Positions 18,672 to 24,948 of a stretch of 64,000 bases of DNA are shown here, one piece after another. A program made the position numbers and the translations under genes. Each line of letters opens with the position of its first letter. The stretch's first letter is position 1. This DNA is from an uncultured Collinsella sp. (GTDB lineage: Bacteria > Actinomycetota > Coriobacteriia > Coriobacteriales > Coriobacteriaceae), in NCBI GenBank assembly GCA_905213265.1, contig CAJMHR010000003.1, positions 1 through 64,000 on the forward strand. Reading direction: 5' to 3'. The notes below the pieces were generated by a model. That model saw only the letters and a program-made list of their open reading frames with translations, was not told the origin of the DNA and searched no databases.

Positions 18672-18890
18672 GTGGGCAAAAAACGTCAAATATGAGTACT
18701 GTCACAAGTCCTGTAACATTATTTATTTGCAAAAAATGTAGTGTTACGCAACATATGTCCAAGTACTTAGCCGATAAACGTCTGCAATTCTTTCGCTGTA
18801 GGACACCTGAGGTCTAAATCGCCTTCTGAAGGCATGAAATCGCTGTTACTAAAATGGTAACAGTACTCATATTTGCTATTTTTTGTCCAC
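18672..18890. mobile_element. 219-bp MITE-like element with 34-bp terminal inverted repeats
   Basis: The ends (18,672-18,705 and 18,857-18,890) are inverted repeats matching at 29 of 34 positions, including a perfect 16-bp run CAAATATGAGTACTGT. The interior is AT-rich compared with the surrounding DNA and has no convincing gene. A minus-strand frame crossing it has no recognisable family. Flanks share GGCC but no clean target-site duplication is seen. It is consistent with a non-autonomous transposable element next to the prophage attachment region; which element would mobilise it is unknown. Confidence 0.6.
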
Positions 18891-18912
18891 AGGCCTTGCG
18901 ATGATGCCGGGA

Positions 18913-18941
18913 TCCGCACCCTGTCGGGTTCGAATCCCGGC
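18913..18941 (+). repeat. 29-bp tRNA T-arm-like repeat, copy 1
   Basis: Contains GGGTTCGAATCCC, the sense-strand T-arm of a tRNA, but no acceptor, D or anticodon arm lies upstream. A hairpin (AAGCCCG paired with CGGGCTT, 18,955-18,984) follows. The same 29 bases recur at 19,102. Probably a tRNA 3'-end remnant or part of a dispersed repeat. Confidence 0.7.
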
Positions 18942-18988
18942 ACATGGGTATCAAAAAGCCCGCCACCGCGAGGGTAACGGGCTTCTCG

Positions 18989-19013
18989 TTTCAAATGGTG
19001 CCCCCAGCGGGAT
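18989..19013 (+). repeat. attL: prophage left attachment site (attL core)
   Basis: 25 bases identical to 56,957-56,981 in the same orientation. The last 18 bases are the complement of the tRNA-Glu 3' end including CCA (TGGTGCCCCCAGCGGGAT); the first seven are flank. This defines the left prophage boundary. Confidence 0.9.
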
Positions 19014-19101
19014 GTCCGCGTGCGGCTGGCGCCGCCCGCATTCGCTGCGTCGCTTCGCTCCTTGCGTGCTGCGCTGGAAAACGCTTGTGCGTTTCCTCAG
19101 C

Positions 19102-19130
19102 TCCGCACCCTGTCGGGTTCGAATCCCGGC
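19102..19130 (+). repeat. 29-bp tRNA T-arm-like repeat, copy 2
   Basis: Identical to 18,913-18,941 and again followed by a hairpin (AGCCCG... CGGGCT, 19,146-19,173), this time inside the prophage boundary. The 250 bases from attL to the endolysin stop hold no gene. One copy on each side of attL suggests repeated integration at this locus. Confidence 0.7.
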
Positions 19131-19264
19131 GTTGGGGAAGAAAAAAGCCCGCTACCGAATTGGTAACGGGCTGCTCAGATTCTGTGGTGCCCCGTTTGCA
19201 AGAATACTCGAACGATGATGACCGTCGTGAACGGGGCGGTCTACCTCATGATGCCGAGAGCGGC

Positions 19265-20173
19265 CTAAAGAAGCTGGTTAACGCGCGCCTGAACTGCGTC
19301 ATACAAAGAACCGAGGCGACGCTTGCGCTCCTCGCCGTTGCCGTAGTCGCCGCGAATGACCGCTCTGGCGAGCGCATCGATGTCGGCACCTCCGGTCGCG
19401 CTGCCGTCAGCGCCAAGAATCTCGTTGACGCGTGCCTGTACGGCGTTGTAGTTGGAGCCGAGCGCGGCCTTGCGGGCGTCTCCGTTGCCGTACTTTCCCG
19501 CGATCACGTCACGGGCCATCTGGTCGATGTCAACCGAGGGCGAGGAGGACGAGCCGCCGATGATGCGGTTGACCTCAGCCTGAACCTCATCGTAGCGGCT
19601 GCCCAGCGCGGCCTTGCGGGCGTCTCCGTTGCCGAACTCGCCGGCGATTACGCGCTTGGCAAGCTCGGTGACGCTGCCGGACGGCGAGGAGCCGCTGGAC
19701 GGAGCCGAAGCCGAGCTTCCGCCCGTGATGCGCGCCTTCAGGGCGGCCCACTTACCTGCGTCGACGTAGGGAGCGGGGCAGCGCTTGCCGGTCACGTCAT
19801 AGTGGCGGATCACGCGGGTGATGCCGTAGGTCGCCCGAAGATACTCGTAGATCTGCGCGAGCGCGTTAATCTGGGCGTCGGTGAAATCCTCGCCAGCGCT
19901 CACCACCTCGACGGAGACGGTGCGCTGGTTCTGCGGGAAGTTGCCGACGGCCCACGCCGTGTCCTCGAAGCGCACGGACTGGCGGATGGTGCCGTCCTTG
20001 TCCACGAACAAGTGGGCGGACGCGTTCGCGCCCGCGCGGGAGAAGTACACGAGGTTGTTGTGCGCGCTCGCGGAGGTAGCGGTGTAGTGCACCGCCATTC
20101 CGTCAATCGCGTTACCACCGCGCCCCTTGGTGTAGTTTGAGGCGTGGCACTGGATGAACTCAGCGATGTTCAT
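19265..20173 (-). CDS. phage endolysin: PGRP-type amidase with three Cpl-7 repeats
   Basis: A 302-residue lysin. Residues about 15-155 form an N-acetylmuramoyl-L-alanine amidase (PGRP/amidase_2) domain with zinc-ligand histidines in MAVHYTA and VIRHYDVTGKRCP. A Ser/Gly-rich linker leads to three tandem Cpl-7 (CW_7) cell-wall binding repeats of about 40 residues, each with the core VI-G-GNG--RK--LGS-Y--VQ--VN. It cuts the peptide off peptidoglycan glycan strands at host lysis. No signal peptide is seen, so export depends on the holin upstream. It is the last gene of the leftward late block. Confidence 0.92.
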   Translation of the reverse strand: MNIAEFIQCHASNYTKGRGGNAIDGMAVHYTATSASAHNNLVYFSRAGANASAHLFVDKDGTIRQSVRFEDTAWAVGNFPQNQRTVSVEVVSAGEDFTDAQINALAQIYEYLRATYGITRVIRHYDVTGKRCPAPYVDAGKWAALKARITGGSSASAPSSGSSPSGSVTELAKRVIAGEFGNGDARKAALGSRYDEVQAEVNRIIGGSSSSPSVDIDQMARDVIAGKYGNGDARKAALGSNYNAVQARVNEILGADGSATGGADIDALARAVIRGDYGNGEERKRRLGSLYDAVQARVNQLL

Positions 20174-20175
20174 TG

Positions 20176-20265
20176 TTAGACCTCCTCAGGGTCGAAATCG
20201 TCGGGAGCGCCCTCGGCGCCCTCCTCGATGGCATCAAGCTGCTCGTCGGTCGGCTTGCCTTCCAT
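20176..20265 (-). CDS. 29-residue acidic small protein
   Basis: A very short frame (MEGKPTDEQLDAIEEG..., ending DFDPEEV) between the C39-like gene and the endolysin. It has an AGGGAGA ribosome binding site and fits the tight gene packing here, ending three bases before the endolysin start. Strongly acidic. No family recognised; it is likely translated but its role is unknown. Confidence 0.5.
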   Translation of the reverse strand: MEGKPTDEQLDAIEEGAEGAPDDFDPEEV

Positions 20266-20278
20266 TTCCGTCTCCCTT

Positions 20279-20878
20279 CTAAACAGAACGTCCGATTGAG
20301 ATGAAGTAGTCCCATGCAACGGCGTTGAACTCGTCGCAGGTAAGCGAAACGGGTTTCGCCTCGCACGGGTCGTGGATGGTTATGCGGTCATGAAGGTTCT
20401 CCGTTATGAGCACGACGTGGCCTCCGTACTCGCGCCCTCCCTCGTGGAGCGCGCCCTCCATGGTTCCGAACACCAGACGCCCGGCGGCGGACTCCTCAAG
20501 CGCCCGCGATCTGTCCTCGTAGAGAACCGTGTAGTCGAGCTTCGGGTCTTGCTGCGCCATCCACTCGCAGAAGCCGGGCATGTAGTTCTGCCCGTCCTGA
20601 ACGTAGTCGTTGCCCACGAGGTTGAGCAGCATGGGCGGCGTGCACGTCTCGCCAGAAAGCCTCTCCCAAGCCATGGCCGCGCACGTGAGACCGCAGCCGG
20701 ACGTGGCGAGGTCTGCGCCGGCGTAGGGCAGCCCGCCCCACCGCTCGTCCGTCTGCATGTAGAGCGGGACTTGCGGCTCGGCGGGTGTGTCGTACACGAC
20801 GGGGAGCTGCTCCGGCTCCTCCTCGACGGGCTGCGGCTGAGTCCATACCACGAGCGCGCCGAAGAGGAACAGGGCCAC
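20279..20878 (-). CDS. membrane-anchored C39-like papain-fold peptidase domain protein
   Basis: About 199 residues. An N-terminal hydrophobic segment (ending LFLFGALVVW) is followed by a Pro/Glu-rich linker and a C39-like domain. That domain has the Cys loop ATSGCGLTCAAMAWERL and, later, GGHVVLITEN with the probable catalytic His, plus an IHDP motif. The fold suggests cleavage or binding of peptides outside the membrane. No ATG is suitable; a GTG 11 bases after the holin stop is assumed, and the frame stays open back into the holin gene. It lies in the lysis module, so it may help degrade the wall or act on host surface proteins. Confidence 0.65.
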   Translation of the reverse strand: MALFLFGALVVWTQPQPVEEEPEQLPVVYDTPAEPQVPLYMQTDERWGGLPYAGADLATSGCGLTCAAMAWERLSGETCTPPMLLNLVGNDYVQDGQNYMPGFCEWMAQQDPKLDYTVLYEDRSRALEESAAGRLVFGTMEGALHEGGREYGGHVVLITENLHDRITIHDPCEAKPVSLTCDEFNAVAWDYFISIGRSV

Positions 20879-20889
20879 GAGAAGGAGCG

Positions 20890-21123
20890 CTACTGCTGCT
20901 TGGAGAGCGGGCTTGTGCCCTCCTCCACCTCCGGCACGCCAACGATGCTCGTGAGCACCGACGCGACCGCAGCCGTGGCCGCGAGCGCCGCGATCTGCGG
21001 CCAGTCCAGCGCGGTAATGGAGACCACGGTCGTTCCCATGGCGGCGAGCGCCGTCTGGGCTGCGGTCTTGACGGCGCGGACGCCCGCCGCGACGAACCAC
21101 TTCTTGATTCCGTCCTTGGTCAT
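20890..21123 (-). CDS. phage holin
   Basis: A 77-residue small membrane protein with two predicted hydrophobic segments (about 22-38 and 40-62), a basic N-terminus (MTKDGIKKWF) and a charged C-terminus. The layout and position before the C39-like and endolysin genes match a class II-type holin. AAGGGG is the ribosome binding site. It would permeabilise the host membrane to release endolysin. The family assignment comes from architecture, not from a specific motif. Confidence 0.75.
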   Translation of the reverse strand: MTKDGIKKWFVAAGVRAVKTAAQTALAAMGTTVVSITALDWPQIAALAATAAVASVLTSIVGVPEVEEGTSPLSKQQ

Positions 21124-21137
21124 GGTTGAACCCCTTT

Positions 21138-21668
21138 CTAACCTTCATCGCCCGCTCCCTTGCGTCGGACGACGATTGCGTGAACCTCGTCAATCTGCTT
21201 GGCCATGTGGGATGTCGTCTGGTCGATGCGCTGGGCAGTTGCCTCGGTGTGCTCCAAGCGCCCGCCCATCTCGTGGCTGCGCTCCTTGGAGTCACCGACC
21301 TGTGTGGACAGGACTTCGAGAATCCGCGTCTGTGTCTGCTGCCCTGTTGAAAGCGCCTCTATGACTCGCGTCTGCTCGTTTTGAGCGGCCACCTGCTGCT
21401 GGGTGGTCTTGATGCGCTCGCGCTCGCGTGAGTCGAGGGCCTTGTCCGCCGTCTCCTGCACCTCGATGCGGTAGCGCTCGATCTCAAGCTTCTTCTCCTC
21501 GATGGCGCGCTCGTTCTCAAGCTGCTTCTCCTTGAGGGCGCGGCGCTGGGGCATTCCCCACTTGACGACCACGAAGCAGATAGCCGCAACGGTGAAGGCG
21601 AGGAGGGCGGCAAGCGGCTCGGCTATGGCGGCGGCCTCGAACCCTCCCGCTAGGGCATCCCCGCTCAT
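21138..21668 (-). CDS. membrane-anchored coiled-coil phage protein
   Basis: 176 residues: a short periplasm-type N-terminus, one membrane helix (about 20-36), then a long charged, Gln/Glu-rich coiled coil to about residue 150. The pattern resembles XhlA or Rz-like lysis accessory proteins, although direct homology is not visible. Its stop overlaps nothing downstream, and its ATG overlaps the stop of the 72-residue gene upstream. It probably belongs to the lysis module. Confidence 0.55.
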   Translation of the reverse strand: MSGDALAGGFEAAAIAEPLAALLAFTVAAICFVVVKWGMPQRRALKEKQLENERAIEEKKLEIERYRIEVQETADKALDSRERERIKTTQQQVAAQNEQTRVIEALSTGQQTQTRILEVLSTQVGDSKERSHEMGGRLEHTEATAQRIDQTTSHMAKQIDEVHAIVVRRKGAGDEG

Positions 21669-21883
21669 GCCTCCTCCGGCACATAAGCCGAGGGGGCCGT
21701 CTCAAGCTCGGCCTCGCAGGCGTTGATCTTGGCGCGAAGCTCCTCGCGCTGAGCCTTGACCGGCTCCCATTCCTCATCTGGCATAACGCCGTCAGCGTGC
21801 TTGAGGGCCTTGTAGTCGCTCTGCACGAGAAGCTGCTTGTAACCGTTGATCTCGGCCTCGATGGCCTCTCTGGTTCGCTCCAT
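21665..21883 (-). CDS. small hypothetical phage protein (72 aa)
   Basis: A charged, probably helical protein (MERTREAIEAEINGYKQLL...) with an AAAGGAG ribosome binding site. It is coupled to the coiled-coil gene by an ATGA overlap. Upstream is the 16-base motif GGGCGGCGTGAGATTA also found before the portal gene. No family recognised. Confidence 0.6.
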   Translation of the reverse strand: MERTREAIEAEINGYKQLLVQSDYKALKHADGVMPDEEWEPVKAQREELRAKINACEAELETAPSAYVPEEA

Positions 21884-21959
21884 GGCGCACTCCTTTCATA
21901 GGGTGCGCACATCGTATGGGCGGCGTGAGATTACGCGGCGGCCTTGAGCCTAGTCAGGG

Positions 21960-23108
21960 TCAGGATTTCCGCTCCGGGGGGGGGTATTCATTGCCGAACA
22001 GCTCCTTGTAGAGCCTGTCCATGCTGAGGACGGTTTCGTGCGCGTCGAGCCTGAGCATGCCGCCGCGCCAGCTCTGGTATGACTGGTTTATCTGTCTCAG
22101 CGTTATCTCGCCACGGTCTAGCATGCGGCGCATCGCCTTGAGCTTGCGGCGCTCGCGGGTTATGGCCTCGCGGCTCGGGCGCACGACGACCTTGCCCGTG
22201 GGGCCGTAGTAGAACCGCTTCTTGAGGAACCTGAAGCCGCGCGATAGCTTGACGATACGCGTCTTCTTCTTGTTGATTGTGATGCCGAGGTCATCGCACA
22301 GTATCTCGATGCAGGCCAAGACCAGCTTGAGCTTGTCCTTGCTCATGTCGATGTAGTAGGAATCGTCCATGTAGCGGCCCGTCGCCTCAAGCCCCGCCAT
22401 CTCCTCCGCCCAGTGGTCGATGGGGTTCGGGAGCGCAACCGCGAGTATCTGGTTCGGCTCGCTTCCGAGGCCGAGGCCCACGTCGCCGCATGCGTCTATG
22501 AGGCTGTTTGTCAGCGCCACGAGACGTTCGTCATCGAGGGCCTTCATCACGAGCCGCTTGGCCGCGTCGTGGTCGATGCGCGCGAAGTAGTCGCTGAAGT
22601 CCACGAGCAGCACGTAGCCATCGGTTCCGTGCCGCCGGTAGTGGCGCGCGAGCTGGTTCTTGAGCCGCGCTATAGCGTAGTCGACGCCCCTGCCCTTCAT
22701 GTTGGCGGAGTTGCCGGCGGTGAGCGTCGGCATGATCGCGGGGACGAGCGCGTTCTGGCTCAGCGACTTGTGTACGACCCGCTCGCTGAAGTGCACGGAC
22801 GATATGTGCCGCAGCTTGCCGCGCTCAATGAGGTCGAACTCGTGGAAGCCGCGCCGGATGTCCTCGCCGTTCAGCAGGTCTTGGCGTGCCTTGTAGACGT
22901 TGCCCAGAACGTGGAGGCAGTAGCCCTGAACGGACGCCTTCCACGACACACCGCGCCTCGACTTCATGGCGGCGTCGTAGAGCGCGTCCATGTCGGCGAT
23001 ACGCTCAAGCGTGAGGCCGTCTATTCTCTCGGCCCTGTTGCGGGCGCGCTTTTCCTCGCGCCTAGCCCTGCGGGCAGCGCGCCTGTCGTCTGAGTTCATG
23101 GAGGGCAC
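21960..23108 (-). CDS. DGR reverse transcriptase
   Basis: A 382-residue group-II-intron-like reverse transcriptase. The palm motifs are visible: VLLVDFSDYFARID (first Asp), then GLGSEPNQILAVALP, which replaces the usual QG motif with a form near the DGR (I/L)GxxxxQ signature, then RYMDDSYYID with the catalytic YxDD. It lacks maturase and endonuclease domains. In a DGR it copies TR RNA into adenine-mutagenised cDNA. The gene follows TR, which fits the usual Avd-TR-RT order. A C9 homopolymer (21,976-21,984) near the stop may shift the C-terminus; C10 or C7 would give an end of ...LTRLKAAA at a TAA 27 bases further on. Confidence 0.93.
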   Translation of the reverse strand: MPSMNSDDRRAARRARREEKRARNRAERIDGLTLERIADMDALYDAAMKSRRGVSWKASVQGYCLHVLGNVYKARQDLLNGEDIRRGFHEFDLIERGKLRHISSVHFSERVVHKSLSQNALVPAIMPTLTAGNSANMKGRGVDYAIARLKNQLARHYRRHGTDGYVLLVDFSDYFARIDHDAAKRLVMKALDDERLVALTNSLIDACGDVGLGLGSEPNQILAVALPNPIDHWAEEMAGLEATGRYMDDSYYIDMSKDKLKLVLACIEILCDDLGITINKKKTRIVKLSRGFRFLKKRFYYGPTGKVVVRPSREAITRERRKLKAMRRMLDRGEITLRQINQSYQSWRGGMLRLDAHETVLSMDRLYKELFGNEYPPPERKS

Positions 23109-23312
23109 CCCGCACGGCTAGCAGTGGCGCTCGAACAGCCGCTTTGCGGGGAGGCCATGAAACCGGGCTGAGCGCCGGAGCGCCCGGCCATGCAAGAAGC
23201 GTCCGGCTCCCCGCGCGGGGTGCATATTTACGGCGCTGAGGCCGATGGTCGCGCCTTCCTTCCTCTTTGCGCTCGGCTTTCGGCTCTCGCTTACTCGGTC
23301 TGGCATTGAAAG

Positions 23313-23442
23313 GGAATCCGGGGCGGGGCCGCACCCACGTGTTGCGAGGGGAGTTGTTGTTGGCGTTGCCGTTGTTGTTGCAATAGCAGACGTTGGACGC
23401 CGACCCACCCACGACGGAGCGAAGCCACCAATTGACGCGAAT
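23313..23442 (-). repeat. DGR template repeat (TR)
   Basis: 130 bp, matching VR at 116 positions. Read on the minus strand it contains eight AAC codons in a Cys/Asn-rich stretch (N-N-N-G-N-A-N-N-N pattern). All 14 differences from VR fall on TR adenines; none of the 106 non-adenine bases differ. It lies between the Avd and RT genes inside a 349-base gap, and would be transcribed as the TR RNA. A minus-strand frame across it is not taken to be a protein gene. Confidence 0.95.
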
Positions 23443-23457
23443 AACAAAGCGCAACCG

Positions 23458-23955
23458 CTACGCATTATAGCCGCCCGGCTGTTCGAGCACCACGGCCTCT
23501 AGGCGCTCGGCCTCGGCCCTCGCGGCGGCAAGCCTGTCCTCCGCCGACTCCCTGCCGATTATGCGCGTGTACTTGCGCTTTTTGGAGACCTTGTCCGCCT
23601 CGTCGCGGATCATTCCGGAGATGCGCTCAAGCTCGCTCGCGGTGGTGCACTTCATGGCGATGAGGCACTGGAGGTCCTGCTCAAGCTGGTCGCAGTCGGC
23701 CAGAGCGAGGCCGAGGTAGCGCTTTCGCTCAAGGACGTTGTACGAGTTGCTCGGGTAGAAGCGGTTGGCCCTGTTGACGTTGTAGACGAGCGAGCGGGCG
23801 GTCTCCGCGATCGGAGCGCCCAGTATGAGCCGCTTGCGCTTGGGGACTACGCTCTCGCGCATCACGAGGGAAAGAACCTCGATACGGATGTCCACGGCGA
23901 GGCTCAAGTAGTCGGAATCGGCCTCTTTCCTGTTTCGCTCGAATACTTGGCTCAT
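23458..23955 (-). CDS. avd: Avd-like DGR accessory variability determinant
   Basis: A 165-residue, basic, almost entirely helical protein, consistent with the four-helix Avd/bAvd family that binds DGR RT and TR RNA. Visible segments are SLAVDIRIEVLSLV, AETARSLVYNVNRANRFYP with the typical small-residue/Asn helix, and a C-terminal coiled segment. It is longer than most Avd proteins (about 125). The ATG has GGAGG seven bases upstream; the frame open further upstream overlaps the VR hairpins and is not used. Position between VR and TR supports the call more than sequence does. Confidence 0.82.
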   Translation of the reverse strand: MSQVFERNRKEADSDYLSLAVDIRIEVLSLVMRESVVPKRKRLILGAPIAETARSLVYNVNRANRFYPSNSYNVLERKRYLGLALADCDQLEQDLQCLIAMKCTTASELERISGMIRDEADKVSKKRKYTRIIGRESAEDRLAAARAEAERLEAVVLEQPGGYNA

Positions 23956-23972
23956 TTCGCCTCCAAAAATCG

Positions 23973-23987
23973 GCCCGCTTCGCGGGC
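23973..23987 (-). other. small hairpin upstream of avd
   Basis: GCCCGC and GCGGGC pair around a three-base loop between the variable-protein gene and avd, 18 bases before the avd start. It may be part of the DGR hairpin region or tune avd translation. Confidence 0.5.
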
Positions 23988-24007
23988 ATATAAAAACAAA
24001 AGCAAAG

Positions 24008-24030
24008 GGCGACCGCGCAAGGCGGTCGCC
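24008..24030 (-). terminator. DGR downstream hairpin, also terminator-like
   Basis: GGCGACCGC and GCGGTCGCC form a perfect 9-bp stem with a five-base loop, about 40 bases beyond the 3' end of VR. DGRs studied elsewhere need such a hairpin or cruciform just after VR for target recognition. On the minus strand it is followed by CTTTGCTTTTGTTTTTATA, so it could also attenuate transcription into avd and RT. Confidence 0.75.
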
Positions 24031-24059
24031 GTAAGTATAGCTATGGTTCAGCTGAAGTC

Positions 24060-24935
24060 TCAGCTGAGGAGGAAGCCGGGGCGGGGCCGCACCCACGTGT
24101 AGCGAGGGGAGTCGCTGGCGGCGCCGCCGTTGCCGTGGCAAGAGCAGACGTTGGACGCCGACCCACCCACGACGGAGCGAAGCCACCAATAGACGCGAAC
24201 TTTCGCGCGGTCCTTGGTCTGGCGGAAGATGGGAAGCTGGCAGCTCTCGCCCACGGAGTAGCCCTTGGTTCCCCACACGGGGCAGCCGTAGACCTCCATC
24301 TCGTTGAGCGACCAGACCTTGCCGAGGTTGGCCCAAGACCAGCCCGTGGACTCCTCGACGTTGCCGCTCGCGCTGTAGCGCTCCTCAAGCAGGCACCGGC
24401 GGTCGATGATGCGGTTGCGGAGCGCCTGCGGGAGCTTCGGGAAAAGCCACTCGGTCTCCCACTTGTGCAGGTTGCTGTTGAGGTACGGGTGCTTCTCCTC
24501 CGCCGTGCCCTGATTGCTCTCGGTGTCTCCCCAGTATAGGTACTGCCCGTCCGTCGTCTGCCAGTCCGGGTCGGTGATTGCGATGGGATCGAACAGGCAC
24601 ACGAGGTGATGCTGGGTGAGCTGCGTGTCCATGGCGTTGAGGTAGGTGTCCATGCCCGCGATGCGCGCCGTGAGGTTGTTGCTCTCGACGGGAACGGTGA
24701 AGTAGTCGCCGATGCGCAGGTTGCCGAAGCCAGAGTCGCACAGCCCGCCGAGGTACGCGTAGAGGTCGGACTGCCCGGAGAACAGCGAGTTGAGGTTGCG
24801 GCCCGCGTAGATGCCGTTGAACTCCTTGCGGTTGGTCTCAGCGTCAGCCGACGCCTGCGTTGCGGCGTCTCGCGCTACTTGGTCGATGATCGTGTAGTTG
24901 GTGCCCTTCACGTTCATTGTCTTTGCGTCTGCCAT
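24060..24935 (-). CDS. DGR variable protein, C-type-lectin-like phage receptor-binding protein
   Basis: A 291-residue protein whose last 45 residues are the DGR target. The C-terminal domain has WWLRSVVGGSASNVC and ends VRPRPGFLLS, the pattern of the DUF6273/FGE-like C-type lectin fold of DGR variable proteins. The variable residues lie between them. The N-terminus (MADAKTMNVKGTNYTIID) resembles phage tail-tip attachment regions. AGGAAGGAAAC is the ribosome binding site; the frame open upstream overlaps the BppU gene. It follows a baseplate gene, so it is probably displayed at the tail tip and binds host surface ligands. At present VR encodes Y, S, H, G, N, G, A, S, D and Y at TR Asn/Tyr positions. 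Confidence 0.92.
   Translation of the reverse strand: MADAKTMNVKGTNYTIIDQVARDAATQASADAETNRKEFNGIYAGRNLNSLFSGQSDLYAYLGGLCDSGFGNLRIGDYFTVPVESNNLTARIAGMDTYLNAMDTQLTQHHLVCLFDPIAITDPDWQTTDGQYLYWGDTESNQGTAEEKHPYLNSNLHKWETEWLFPKLPQALRNRIIDRRCLLEERYSASGNVEESTGWSWANLGKVWSLNEMEVYGCPVWGTKGYSVGESCQLPIFRQTKDRAKVRVYWWLRSVVGGSASNVCSCHGNGGAASDSPRYTWVRPRPGFLLS
24071..24200 (-). repeat. DGR variable repeat (VR)
   Basis: 130 bp at the 3' end of the variable-protein gene, 758 bases from TR. It differs from TR only at 14 TR adenines: 7 of 8 AAC codons changed (to CAC, GGC, GGC, GCC, AGC, GAC, TAC), plus AAT to TAT, TAT to TCT, ATT to GTT and GGA to GGC. The GC-rich 3' end (GTGCGGCCCCGCCCCGG) is the likely initiation-of-mutagenic-homology element. 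Confidence 0.95.
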
Positions 24936-24948
24936 TGCGGTTTCCTTC

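Noticed and set aside
18767..18994. 75-codon minus-strand frame across the MITE-like element
   Set aside because: Begins in the tRNA-like repeat and crosses an inverted repeat end; no family seen.
18905..19135. Possible intact tRNA genes on the plus strand
   Set aside because: Only T-arm-like fragments are present; no acceptor, D or anticodon arms can be folded.
23062..23465. Minus-strand frames across the template repeat (115 and 130 codons)
   Set aside because: They exist because TR is a copy of coding VR; AAC-rich and without a ribosome binding site. Treated as TR RNA.
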